In this document: piece by piece, positions 47,269 to 59,130 of the stretch
Numbering within the stretch: the first letter of the stretch is position 1
Layout: each line of letters begins with the position of its first letter
Source of the DNA: Calliopum simillimum
Taxonomy: Eukaryota; Arthropoda; Insecta; Diptera; Lauxaniidae
Length of the DNA: 64,000 nt
Assembly: GCA_951812925.1 (NCBI GenBank)
Contig: OX638369.1
Span: 19,745,329-19,809,328, forward strand
Direction of reading: 5' to 3'
Translations under genes and position numbers: made by a program
The notes under the pieces: generated by a model
Told to the model about the DNA's origin: nothing
Databases searched by the model: none
The model's input: the letters and a program-made list of their open reading frames with translations, nothing else

Positions 47269-47427
47269 TATGAGTTAAAATTGGTTGCTTCCGACAGTTT
47301 AAATGAGAATTCCACAACCATTGCAATTAGCATTCGTGATGTCAACGACCTGCCGCCAGTTTTTCCGCAAACACTGTACGAGCGAACATTAAATGAGGAA
47401 ATGAAGACACCGTTCACAATGATACAG
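47269..47427 (+). CDS. CadN: N-cadherin alternative exon, distal copy
   Basis: Exon of 159 nt (53 codons), phase 0 at both ends. It begins Y-E-L-K-L-V-A-S-D-S, runs through I-R-D-V-N-D-L-P-P-V-F and ends T-P-F-T-M-I-Q. It aligns with the proximal copy over the first half and the linker but differs in the following strand, and the linker has D-L where the proximal copy has D-N. The acceptor TGCTAAAG follows an A-rich stretch with only a weak pyrimidine tract. The donor is CAG followed by GTCCTT, again with C at +3. Both splice sites look weak, which fits regulated use. The calcium-site change D-N to D-L may alter calcium binding or rigidity at this linker; that is inference. Confidence 0.9.
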
Positions 47428-49371
47428 GTCCTTACACAAAAATACACACACATACACAATATATATAAATACAAGTACACATACTTATACACTTTTAAAT
47501 AAAAGTACTTACGATTTGTATAAAATTACTTACATATGTACGTACATATTACAATTTAACACATACTCGTAAACTGTAAATCGTATAATTGTATATATTT
47601 AATACTGGCACAATACCGTAGTACAAGTGCCGGAAATCAAAATGTTGTATTTTACAATAGGCACATACTTACTTATATATGTAATTAACAACAGTATATG
47701 ATAACATGTACATATATAAATACATTTCCTGTAAATTATACTTGATATAAATCTACGTATATATAGGCAAACTCATTAAACCATAGCTTAATTATTTGAA
47801 AATAAGCAGATTAAGAATTCTCAGCTTATTAATGAAACTTGGAAAAGTCTTCAGAATAAGCTGTATATGTGGTGGTAATAAGCTTATTTTTGTTGTAAAT
47901 AGATAAAATTAACTTTTTCTTGGTAATGGAATTCAAAGTTTAAATGGAGACATTATATCTTTTCTAAGTATGTTTGTGAAAGTTTTATAGTACTTTCTTA
48001 CCTTAGCCAACGACTCGCTATTCAACTCCCACGAAAGTCAAACTTCAAAATTTTCAACTTATGTGTTTCATCTGTTTTGTAGAAAGCTGTCTGATTTTTC
48101 AGAAGCTCTCCAGTAAAAGCTTTCTAGCTCTGCATATTTACATCACTATTGAAGGAGAAAATGCAACACCTCTCAAGGTTTATCAAACTTCAGGGGTTTC
48201 CTCGACTTTCTTGGAGTCCTAAAATAAATGCACTCATGTAATGCATTTTGAAGTAAGAAGTTCATAAATTTTTATCAGAAATTCAATGTTCGCGTAAACT
48301 TTAGTCTCGAATGAGAATTATTTTAATCAAACTTATATTCTTAAGTTATGTGCGGCAAAGTTTGATGATTATTCTCATAATTATAAGCAACCTTTCATCT
48401 GAAGTCCTCATCTAACATATTTTCAGTTTTTTTGGAACTGTAGAATGTATGCTCTTTTGAGTATGGCAAGCGATTCAAGATTTGATAGGTGAAAACAAAT
48501 TTTGATTACACAGTCCTACAATGGTTTTTCATTTTGATATTCTGTAGCTAATTATGAAGATGTGGGACTTCCTATTTACGAAATTAAACTTGATTCTAGT
48601 ATATCCTGCATCAAAGTAATTTTTTTAAGTTTTATCATAGTCATAACTTTACTCAGTAAATCTCACCTTTCAACTGTTCCCATTTGATAATTTCTTTCAG
48701 AGTTATCTTCTGTTACAAATAAAGGTTTTTCAACTCCGTACAAAATATTATTTTTACGAAGTTGAGATGACTGTACTTCAATGGATGATAACTCGAAAAG
48801 TAATGACTCAAATTGAAGAGTAAAATGTTAAAGTTTGATTAGGATGTTTGAATTTTCAAAGTTTCGGAGTAAATTCGTGTGAAATGCAGTATTGCGAGCA
48901 GTAGGTTAATTTTAAAACAAAAGTGTGCAAATTTGAAAAATGGATATTTTTACATTTTGATTGTAATTTTCTTAAGTATTTTCCTTCATGTTAGAAAATT
49001 TTCAATGTTTTTCTTCAAGAAACTTAAAGGATTTTAAAAAATTTTCAAATTATTAAAAGAAAAAGTTCAAATCTTTTAAGTAATGGTACACTCTGATGCA
49101 TGCAGAAACAGTTTTTTATGCCGTTGTTGGTATTATTTAGAAAATTTGTTCAATTTTAAGCAAATATTTATAAAAGACATGATAAAATAAGCGAAAAACA
49201 AAAACGGAAATACAAAAATAACAAACGCGCTATCAAGCGCTTCCGCCATACGCATACAAACATTGATACGAAAATTCACAAACTGACATGCCGTTGATAT
49301 GCCGACACTTACATTGATAATGTTTTCGTACGTACATATGTATGTGTGAGTGTATAGTTCTCTTCTTTTTG
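47428..49371. other. Intron after the distal alternative exon
   Basis: AT-rich unique-looking sequence with an ACACATACAC/TATA microsatellite-like start (47436-47720). No feature is recognised. Confidence 0.5.
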
Positions 49372-50213
49372 TACCCTACGCACCGGACATATGCACTTTT
49401 TCTTCTGTTTGTAACACATGTATGAAGTCGTGGCAGTTGAAATATCCTTTGATGGAAGTTTTTTCTAAAAAACACAAGTTATGAAGTGGGCAAGTTCTAG
49501 GCAAAAAAATAGAAAATTTCAGGCAGAAAGGCCCACAGTGGTATGGTCTCAAAAAAAAAAATAGAGGGAGTATTCCTATAACAACAAAATTTTGCATTCT
49601 TATTAAGTTATAGCTTATAAAAAAAAAAATCCAAAAATGGGCGTTACACATCAACGTGCATACCTACCTCTCATAGAAAATAAACTAATCTTTATATTAA
49701 TACGTAAGACAAAAATTTGTCCCACCTTTTTTACTATGTTAGAAATGAAGCAAAACTTTGAATTATACACCATTAGAAAGGTATTTGTGTGTAAATGTAC
49801 ACAAAGCTTAAATTATTTTAATATTTTGTCACTAAGCCAGGTAAAATTAAATGCAATTTTTTTAATATTAACAACGACAAAATACGCAGTCACGCACAGC
49901 TGAAAAGATAATACAGCACAAAGAGAAAGACAAAAGCACTGACTTCATGTCTTTTGTTTTCTTTTCGTTTCATATTTGTCATTGTTCCAGGGATGACAAA
50001 TAAGCTTTTCTATTTGGTACCAAATAGTAACAAATAGTGTACAAAAAATTACAAAATATTTAATACATTTGTGGTAAAATTTTTCACTTCGAAAAGCTGG
50101 GTTGACAGATATGCATTTTTAAACTTAAGAACTTTCGCGCGTACTTCGTTCATACCATAAGTGCGGTGTAGGGTATTAAACACTTTTAGCTTAGCCAAAA
50201 ATAACACCCATAC
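49372..50213. mobile_element. DINE-1-like fragment with family A inserted
   Basis: The left edge TACCCTACGCACCGGACATA and right edge GTGCGGTGTAGGGTATTAA plus TAGCCAAAAATAACACCC match the ends of the DINE-1-like copies. A family A repeat occupies about 49699-50085 inside it. The middle of the DINE-1-like element is missing. Confidence 0.55.
49699..50085 (+). repeat. Repeat family A, copy 5
   Basis: Forward copy starting TACGTAAGACAAAAATTTG. It keeps ATGTTAGAAATGAAGC, ATTAGAAAGGTATTTG, the GTTTCATATTTGTCATTG block and ends near TTGTGGTAAAATTTTTC. Confidence 0.75.
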
Positions 50214-50772
50214 AAGTTTATTTAAACAACGTCAACACAAAACGCGTTACTGGGCGTGGAGTAACCAACCTTTTTTTGTTGCGCGTTGCCAACATATTTT
50301 ATGTTGAACATTTTCTCTTTTTCTATATTTTTATTTTTTATGTGAAAAGTACGCCTTTACGTAAAAAAAAAGTAGTAGAAAGAGTATTACAACAACAACA
50401 AAAAAGTAGTAATAAAAATGTAGTAAAAAAAGTAGTGTTTTTGTTTGGGATTTTCTTCCTTTTTGTAAACGTAGTTAGTATCTTTTTAAACAATGTGCAT
50501 GTGCCATGTTTTGCCTGCTTTGCATGTTTTATTTATTTATAAATTTTGTAAATTTCGCTATTTCTCATTTGCATTGTAAATTTGTTTTTGTTAACAAAGC
50601 TGCTTTACTACTTTATCGCGGCACACAGTTTTGTTTAGTTTCTATGAAAATAAAAAATTTACAAAAAAGTAACTAACTAATGTTAAAATTTGTATTCTCA
50701 TTTTATGCTTCACACTGCACTGCACTGTGGCTGCGCTGCAATTTGGAATACTACTTTGGTGAATTTATGCAG

Positions 50773-50910
50773 GTCACGGCAACTGATGGTGATAAGGATC
50801 GTCCGCAAAATATTGTGTATTTCCTAACGGGTCAAGGTATTGATCCTGATAATCCAGCAAATAGTAAATTTGATATTAATCGTACAACAGGCGAGATTTT
50901 TGTGCTAAAG
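50773..50910 (+). CDS. CadN: N-cadherin exon after the alternative pair
   Basis: Exon of 138 nt (46 codons), phase 0 at both ends. It starts V-T-A-T-D-G-D-K-D, a typical A-x-D-x-D strand, passes through N-I-V-Y-F-L and F-D-I-N-R-T-T-G-E-I-F-V-L-K, and stops just before the expected L-D-R-D motif of the next exon. The acceptor is ATGCAG at 50767-50772; the donor is a consensus GTAAGT at 50911. Either alternative exon joins to it in frame. The continuation of the repeat (expected to begin P-L-D-R-D) is not found downstream in the window, so the following intron exceeds 13 kb. Confidence 0.93.
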
Positions 50911-51947
50911 GTAAGTAACACTTTTATTTTATTAAATCCTACAACTTTCAGAAAAACTTTGAGTAATACATTTCCTTATAAATTTTTCGGTAAAGAACAG
51001 TGCAGACATTTTTTATTACTTTTTGGAAAAAATCCTGAATCGTAATAAAATCTTTTTAAATAGTCGAATCATACATATTTAAAAAATTAAAATAAAAGTT
51101 TAGTTTCGAAACGCTTAAATAAACTTTAGAAAAATCCAACATATATTTTAAGAGTTGCCAGATGGTTGCATTCAAAAATTTATTTTAAATCTTCCTTGTT
51201 TTTACGTTCACCATTATAATTACACTAAAAAATAATAGTTTAAATTGTTAAAAATTGATCGACCCTTAAATTTTGCTTAAGCAACTAACAAAAAAAAGCC
51301 GTGTGGCAACCCTGAAAAATTTCGTACAATTTCAGAAAAGTTTATCTGAGCGGCTCTAAAACCAAAAAATTCAATTTAGGCAAAAAAAGTAAGAATTGTA
51401 TAAGATTTTTGAAAATAAAAAGGTATCTACCCTAAACCTAAAATTTTTTGTTGGATTTTTTAAAAATTTATTTAAACATATAAAGTCTAAATTCAATTTT
51501 TAATTTTTAAATAAATGACTTAGGCAAAACTAACAAAAAAAAAAAGAAACAGGAGACGGGTTACTAAACGGAGAGTGATGAAACGTTGAAAAAAAAAAAA
51601 ATTAAGGAGATTGATGAAACGGAGAATGACGAAATTTTGCAAAACCAGCAATATCACAATGAAAATAGCAATTTTTTTAAAAAAGTTGAAACTGGAAATG
51701 ATTATTGATTTAATTATATAAAAGTAAAATAATATGTTTAGTAATATAAAAAAAACTTACGCGGAGAATGATGCACACTTGCGTTCCTTACAAAATATTT
51801 AAACTTTTTTTAAAACAAAACCCACGAACACTCACTGTCGAAAAACCAAAAGTGTTTGAACTGAAAATACACAGAATTTCCTTTTTCTCTTCACTTTAGT
51901 TCTCTTTTTACTTACCTAATTTTTAAATAATTTACAGTTAGAATAAG

Positions 51948-53808
51948 AACTAGTAAGGGTGTAACTTTTGGCCTGGCCAAAAAATAAATACACTATGTAC
52001 ACTGCAGTATTTTGAAAATTTTTCTTATATACGTATGGGATGTGCCACTCCCATTTGACCGAGTTCACAAAGTTTCTGTTCAGAGCTTGCATTTATAGTT
52101 TTTGGTGGCTGAGTGAAATTTGGTTAGATTACACAGGATTACAAAAAAAAAAAAATGTCATGGCGTTTTGACCAGACTATGTGTTTCCTAGGGACTTTGA
52201 CGTCGTGAATCCAAATCCCGGGTCCGTTTTTTTCCAGAACGTCTGAGAAAAAGATTTCAAGGTGATATGGAGGTCAAAATAGGGTTCATGTGTCGCTTAG
52301 TGATAAATTCTGAAACTAATTTTTAATCATTGAGCTCTTAGGCCTTAAAAAAAAAATGTAAACAAAAAGAGTATCTCGGACCTAGTTTCGGAGATATAGC
52401 CATCGGAAGATCAGAATATATATCTCCTATGAAAACTGCTATAAGATGGGAACCCCTGAATGGATTTGGAAAATATTGGTGTCGTATGAAAGGTATTTTG
52501 TTGTTGTTTTTATTGGTGTTGTTGTTTTTGTTGTTGTTGTTGTTGGTGTTGTTGATTTATTTGTTGTTGTAATTGAAAAATTTCACAAAATTTCAAAAAA
52601 GCTCATATCTCAAAAACTATGAATCCAATTGAAAATATTTACAAAACATTTTTATAGGCTGTCAAAATACCTTTCATATGATACCAATACTTTACAAATC
52701 CATTTAGGGGTTCCCAACTTATAGCGGTTTTCATAGAAGATATATCCGGATTTTCCGATGGCTATTTCTCCGAAACTAGGTCCGAGAGACCCTTTTTGAT
52801 CACATATTCTTTTTAAGGACTAAGAATTTAATTATAAAAAATTAGTTTCAGAATTTTAGCGAATTTATCACTAAACGACACATGACCTTCATATGACCTT
52901 GAAAAATTTTTCTCAGACGTTCTGGAAAAAAACGGACCGGGGATTTGGATTCAGGACGTCAAAGTCCCTAGGAAACACATAGTCCGGTCAAAACGCCATG
53001 ACATTTTTTTTTTTTTTTTGTAAGCCTGTTTTATCTATAAAAAACGTTTTTAGTATAGCGATTTGAAGCTTTTGCTTATAAAGGAGGCGCCACGCTCTTT
53101 TGTCCGAATTTGTCAAGTTTTAGCTTAGAGCGTGCATTTATAGTCTTTAGTATTTGAGTGAAATTTGGTTGGATTATCTCAAAAAACTCTTTCAGTGTAT
53201 CATTTTGAAACTTTTGCTTATATGGAAGGTGCCACGCTCCTTGTCCGATTTAACCAAATTTTTTTTTGAGAGCTTTCATTTATAATTCTTAGTGTCTGAA
53301 TCAAATTTGGTTCCATTATCTCAAAAAATGCTTTCAATATAGCGTTTTAAAGCTTTTGCTTATATAGGAGGTACCACGCCCTCTTTTCCGAGATCACTCA
53401 GATTTTTTTCAGAGCTTGCGCTTACAATATGTAGTATTTATGTGTATTTTGGTTGCATTGTAGTGAAAAATACTACTAAAATTGCATTTTGAATATATTT
53501 TTTGTATGGGCGGTAGGCGTGTCCGTTGACCGATTTTGCTCAATTTCAATCCCTCGAGCTATCTTTGACAACAAAGGCTGTGCACCAAATTCCATTGAAT
53601 TATCTTGCTCAGTTTTCCCAAAAAGTGTATTTCAACACACAGCCAGCCAGCCAGCCACCCAGCCAGCCAGACAGACGGACATGCCTACATCGACTCAGGA
53701 GGTGGCGCTGATCAAGAGTATATATACTTTTCTATATCTGCCACGCCTCCTTCTCTGCGTTACAAATGGAAGGACAAAGTGAATATACCCTGGGTGTAGG
53801 GTATAAAA
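51948..53808 (-). mobile_element. DINE-1-like element, third full copy, with a nested foldback
   Basis: Reverse orientation: AACTAGTAAGGGTGTAAC at the left, central units with TTTTGCTTATATAGGAGG-like blocks, the conserved block with ACATGCCTACATCGACTCAG and GGTGGCGCTGATCAAGAG, and the end GGGTGTAGGGTATAAAA. A foldback at 52134-53028 sits in the first central unit. Frames at 53489-53799 are part of this repeat. Confidence 0.78.
52134..53028. mobile_element. Foldback element with long arms and a GTT microsatellite centre
   Basis: The left arm starts CAGGATTACAAAAAAAAA and includes TGTCATGGCGTTTTGACC, CCTAGGGACTTTGACGTC and CGGACCTAGTTTCGGAG. The right arm mirrors these and ends GTAAGCCTG. The arms are about 370-440 bp, separated by a GTT/GTTGGT-rich microsatellite at about 52498-52570. 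Target duplication unclear. No coding sequence. Confidence 0.78.
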
Positions 53809-54220
53809 ACTGAACGGAGATAGTGTAAATTGAGGGACCAACTTCTATGGTTGTCAATTCTATATAAAATAAAATTTTTCGAAGAGTTAACAAGAAAAAC
53901 AGTAGCTGAAATATTTATGCAAACAATGTCGTATAAGTTTTTCTTTTAAGAAAATAACGTAATATGTGAAACGGGCAAATTAAATGCACTAAGAAGTGGT
54001 TAGAGACAGCAAGGAGAATGAGTTTTAAACACTCAATGTTATAATTTCATAGTAAAATAAAAAAAATATCTATTTAAAACAATTCGTATAGAAACTCTGG
54101 TTAAGAATCTGTATTGAATAGTAAAAATTTCAAATTTTAAATTTAAGGACGATTTTGAGCCCCAGGACAATGAATGGTACTTTTTTTTGGAGACTCACCC
54201 ATATATTCTCCGTGAACTCC

Positions 54221-55838
54221 TAATTTGGATTCGCCACTGATAACAATGATATTAATTTCTTAATTTTTATTATGTTATTTTCCTGTTAATCCTTTTCCGA
54301 ACAATATAACGAGAACGCATCATAAATATGTAATATTGTTTTAAAATTCCGGTTAAATTGAAGATTTTAATTACCAAAGTTATTGAAAAGTTCATTGGAA
54401 AGACATTACTTCATCACGTATTAACACTCAAATTGTGGTTTGTTAAAATCTGGCAATCATTTTAATAAGTTCTTGAAAGATTTTAATGAAAAATGTTGCA
54501 AACACTTCTATGTTTTCATGTTGAAGTATAAAGAAGAGCACTGTACATAAATATATATATTTTTTACACTGGAAAAAATTGTTTGAAATATTTTTTCTGA
54601 ATTTATATATTAAAAGTTTTTAAACTTTCGAAAATGAGACTGTTCTTCGATCATTGCCGCAATACAATTAAGAACTGCTACGGAAAAACTGTTCGAAAAG
54701 AAATTTGTAAAATTACATTTTAATTACTGATTTTTCTTCATGTAAAATTGTAAAAACCCAAATTAAAGCTGCATACTTCAGCAGAATTTATAAGGATGCT
54801 TCTTGTGAGATACTTGAAAAGCACCCATTATGATTGACAAATTCATATGAAAATGGATTAAGCCATTTTTAAATGAAAATTTTTTCATTGAGTTTTTTTT
54901 TTTGTTGTTGTTGTTGTAACGTACTCATGGACAGCCAGCAAAAATTAAATAACAGCAACATTAAATAAATAACAATGGTTGATTGTCATTTTGCATACAA
55001 AGTGACATACTACATCATCATCCATATGTATGAGTGCTTGCATGCTGCTGCTTAAATTAAACTTAATGAGCTTCGCTATTGTATATATTGCATACTTAAA
55101 GGCGCGCATCATCATCATTATCATCATCAGAAGCTGTTGAATGTGTGTGTGTGTGTACTTTTAATGATCAGCAGCGTTGCAATACAGACGTACAGCGAGA
55201 TGCAACATTGACAACGTTGCAAATAAATTTCATTTCATTTCATACCTCTTGTAATTACTTGGGTGTTAAGCCTGATAAATGCCCTACACCGTGTCGTGTC
55301 CAACATCAATGCGGACTCTCATGTAAATCGAGTGCTGAAAATCGACTACGACACGAAAATAAAAGACGTGAATTTGCATTGCGAAATGCGTAGGTCATCC
55401 ACGTACGAAGGATGCCATTGAATGGTCATTCAATGGAAGATTAATTTGTAGTGGATTGAGCTGAAAGGAGATAGGTGTTGTTGCATGTAAATACTTATGT
55501 ACCTATATGAACAGCGTCAGCAGTAATTTACATAAAAATTACTCAAGGAGAAAATTCAAGATATCCCGCATATATTGCAAAATAAGCATAATTATAAATG
55601 CAATACATTTACATGTATCATACATACAAACATATATTACAGTATAATTTAACGGGGAAAATTCAGCAATCAGAAAAAGAAAATAATTAAAAGCGAAGCG
55701 AACTTCTTTGACAGTTTGTTGTACCGCAGCAGCAGCTTATGCTTAAAAATGTCCAAAAAATATTAAATACGTTGAAAAATGCCATCAGAGCCGAAAACTA
55801 TGTTGCCAAATCGAAAATTTTTTAAAAGCTTATATTAT
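54221..55838. other. Intron, no supported gene
   Basis: AT-rich with microsatellites (GTT near 54902, ATC near 55107, TG near 55142). The 82-codon frame at 55145 ends in a cysteine-containing stretch but has no recognisable domain and is not bounded by clear splice sites. Confidence 0.5.
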
Positions 55839-56223
55839 AGCCGTGTTTTTTTTGACGCGTATATACAATTGTGGATACCTTCAAATTGCGATAACTTTTG
55901 AACGGTGAGTCGTACGATAAAAAGTCCAAGGGTCTTTTTCAAGGAGAACCACATGCTCTACAAATAATTTTAATCTTTTGTTAAAAAAAAAATAATTATT
56001 TAGAAGTTATTTAAAAAAAAGTGATTTTTTGCCATATATCGGCGCTAACCAGTTTTTACAAAATACCTCCTTAAAAATAAATCTTTTTCAATATAAAATG
56101 AAAGAGAACGTGATTCTCCATAAAAAAGTTTCTTAGAGTTCTATTGTGTGACTTACTGTTCATGAGTTATCGCAATTTGAAGGTATCCACAATTGTATAT
56201 ATGCGTCAAAAAAAAACACGGCT
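55839..56223. mobile_element. MITE of about 385 bp
   Basis: The ends AGCCGTGTTTTTTTTGACGC and the mirror of AGCCGTGTTTTTTTTTGACG continue as long arms (GTGGATACCTTCAAATTG). TAT is present on both outer sides, so a 2-3 bp duplication is likely. No coding capacity. Confidence 0.72.
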
Positions 56224-56829
56224 TATGTAAAATCAGTCAGTGAGTCATTAACTCTCAGAAAAATGTACCAAAGTACATACCTGTTTTTTTCCCCACCTAT
56301 TTTTTTATTTTTTTATTAATTAAAGATATAGAAAATGTTAAATTTAACTTCTGGAACATTTTTAAAAAATAGACATAAACTTTCAGGGTTGCCATATGTT
56401 TTTTGAAAGGTTCACTTAAACAATATATTTAAAAAATTTAAATAAAATTTTAGTGTCAAAACGCTTGAATAAACTATAGAAAAATCCAACATAAGCTTTA
56501 GGGTTCCCAGTTGGTTGTTTTCAAAATTTATTTTAAATCTTACATTTTTTATGCTCGCCATTATAATTGCACACTAAAAACTAAAAGTTTAAATCGTTAA
56601 AAACTCATTGAACAGAAATTTGGTTTAAGCAAAACTAGCGAAAAAAAACCGAATGGCAACCCTGAAAATATTTTTACAATATCAGAAAAGTTCATTTTAG
56701 CTGTTCTGAAACCAAATATTTCATTTGACTAATTTGAAGCAGTAGGAATTATAAAGGGCTTTTCAATAAGAGCGGTACAAAAGTTTTTTTAAATAAAACA
56801 AAAACAGTTTTGGATATCAATGAAATTCT

Positions 56830-59130
56830 CTATTCCTGTAAAAGTGCATTCGATGCCATTATGAACATATAAAACTCAATTTCTTTTGCATGGCCACCAC
56901 GGGCACGCTCGCAGAAGTCCAGACGCTGAACCCAAGTTTCGACAGTTTTCAAGCATAAATCGGCCGATACTGCTGCAATTTCACGATCGATATTCGTACG
57001 AAGTTCATCAATCGTCGCTGGCTTGTTGGCATAGACCATAGACTTGACGTAGCCTCACAGGAAATAGTCTAACGGAGTCAAATCGCACGACCGAGGTGGC
57101 CAATCGACTGGGCCATTTCGTGTGATAACACGTTCACCAAACTTGGTTTTCAATAAATTGATTGTAACATTCGCCGTCTTGTTGAAATTACATGTCGAAG
57201 TCCATATCATCCAATTCGGGCCAAAAATATTCGGTTATCATTGAACGGTAGCGATTCCCATTCACAGTAACGTGCCGGTCTTGATCATCACGGAAGAAGT
57301 ACGGCCCAATGACGCCGCCGCACTATGGTTTTTTTTGGACTAAAAATTGCACACAAAAATAATTCACTACAAGGACCCTTTTTTTTAAAAAAATCAAATG
57401 CAAAATTAAAGGTTATACATTGAGCTATCTGAAAAGATGCCCGCTTTTTCTAGCATTTGATACACAAATTAGGGACAGAGGTCGAAATCTCATAAATTTA
57501 AAAAAAACGGTTTTTCTGTTTAAAAATGTTAGTCGCACTAAGCGCAGGAGTGATATATGAATAAATTTATATGCATTCAATGAAATCAAGCAAGAAAAAA
57601 TTAATTCATTATAAAAATGGGCGGTGCCATGCCCCAAAAACAAATTCCTGATATCTCCGAAACTATTAGACGCAGATATATAGGACTCGCTTTGTTTGTA
57701 ATGGGCACAGGGAGAAATAATATTTATTAGAAAAGTGGGCGGTGCCACGTCCCAAAATTATAAAACACACCATATCTTCGAAACTATTTGACCCATGTAG
57801 ATGTAATTCGGTTTATATACAAAAGTCATCAAGACAAATAATGTCTGCTGAAAAAATATGTGGAGCCACGTCCACAGGCAGATCTACATGAATGAACTTG
57901 TTTCCTGTAGAACAGAGTTTCAATTAATAAGGATATGTTCATTGTTGGGTGTGGTACCGCCCTTTTTTTCAGCAAATGATATTTGACTTACTACTTTTTA
58001 TATATATACCGAAATTCATTGCTGTAGCTCAAATAGTTTCGGAGATATGATAAGTTTTATATTTGTAGGGCGTGGCACCGCCCACTTTTTTAGTGGATAT
58101 TATTTCTCTCTGTGCGTGCGTGCTACAAACATACCGAATCTAATCTATCTGCGTCCAATAGTTTCGGAGATATGATGAATATGACGAATTTGTTTATGGG
58201 GCGTGGCACCGCCCATTTTCACTTTGAGTTGATTTCATCTTAATTGATTTGATTGAATGCACATAAATTTATTCATATATCTCTCCTGCGCTTAGTACGA
58301 CTAACATTTTTAAACAGAAAAACCGTTTTTTTTAAATTTATGAGATTTCGACATCTGTCCCTAATTTGTGGATCAAATGCTTGAAAAAGCGGGCACCTTT
58401 TCAGATAGCCTAATGTATAACCTTTAATTTTGCATTTGATTTTTTTAAAAAAAAAAGGTCCTTGTAGTGAATTATTTTTGTATGCACTTTTTAGTCCAAA
58501 AAAAACCATAGTGCGCCAACCCATAAACTGCACCACACCGTAATTTTTTCGGGATGCAATGGTTGCTCATGGAGTACGTGTGAATTGCTGCCTGACCAAT
58601 AACGCATATTTTGCTTATTGACGAAGCCATTTAGCCAGAAATGAGCCTCATCGCTGAAGATGATTTTTCGATGAAAATCCGAATCATTTTCATGTTGTTG
58701 CTCAGCCCAATTCACGAACATACGACGCTTCTGGTGGTCAAGCGGCTTCAATTCATGTGTCAATTTGATCTTGTAAGGATGTAGGCCAAGATCTTTTCGC
58801 AAAATTCGCCACAACGACGTCACAGAGACGCCCAACGCTTAAGAACGACGTGTGAGAGACACATTTGGGCTTTCTTGAACTGTAGCCTCGGCGGCAGCAA
58901 TATTCTCGACACTACGGGCACTTCTTTGTCTCACTGGCACAGAAAGATTTTGTACTGTGCCTGTGGATTCAAGTTTTTCTACTAGACGCTCAATTCATGA
59001 TCTAGTAGGACGATTACGACGACCATAAATTGGACGTAGCTCTCTTAAAGTTGAGGCCACTGACTCCGAATTTCGGCAATAAATTTTAATAATTTCTACT
59101 CGTTGTTGCTCGTATATCTTTCCATGATGA
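56830..59130 (-). pseudogene. mariner transposase pseudogene, interrupted
   Basis: The N-terminal half (59130 down to 58514) includes R-P-I-Y-G-R-R-N-R-P-T-R-S, S-L-W-R-I-L-R-K-D-L, and I-I-F-S-D-E-A-H-F-W with the first catalytic Asp, ending at W-V-G. The C-terminal half (57320 down to 56830) resumes with G-V-I-G-P-Y-F-F and ends with V-Y-A-N-K-P and the W-V-Q-R / R-A-R-G-G-H region. Stops occur after P-T-R-S and after L-T-R-R-S, and the Q-Q-D-G region to the last Asp is frameshifted. The 1193 bp palindrome separates the halves. Non-functional. Exact start uncertain. Confidence 0.75.
57321..58513. mobile_element. Palindromic TIR element with CACTATGG ends
   Basis: Starts CACTATGGTTTTTTTTGGAC and ends with its mirror; CG is present on both sides, a likely 2 bp duplication inside the mariner transposase. 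The arms are nearly 600 bp, so the element folds back almost completely. Each arm contains roughly 110 bp sub-units with GGGCGGTGCCACG and ATATCTCCGAAACTATT-like blocks. CACTA-type ends with a 2-3 bp duplication recall EnSpm/CACTA elements, but the assignment is tentative. Frames at 57425 and 58273 are mirror by-products. Confidence 0.75.

Larger units (their letters stand above)
51040..54220 (+). repeat. Repeat family D, copy 1, interrupted by a DINE-1-like element
   Basis: Blocks in order: GCTTAAATAAACTTTAG, GAGTTGCCAGATGGTTG, CGTGTGGCAACCCTGAA, GGGTTACTAAACGGAGAG, ACCCACGAACACTCACTG, then the DINE-1-like insertion (51948-53808), then AAAATAACGTAATATGTG and TTTGAGCCCCAGGACAATG. The same order recurs in copy 2 at 56390-62110. 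No long frame. It could be a dispersed element or a local duplication of intron sequence. Confidence 0.65.

Noticed and set aside
55145..55393. 82-codon frame ending with several Cys residues, tested as a possible EGF-like or cadherin exon
   Set aside because: Cysteine spacing does not fit EGF or laminin G modules, there is no consensus acceptor or donor at sensible places, and the next CadN segment should begin with P-L-D-R-D.
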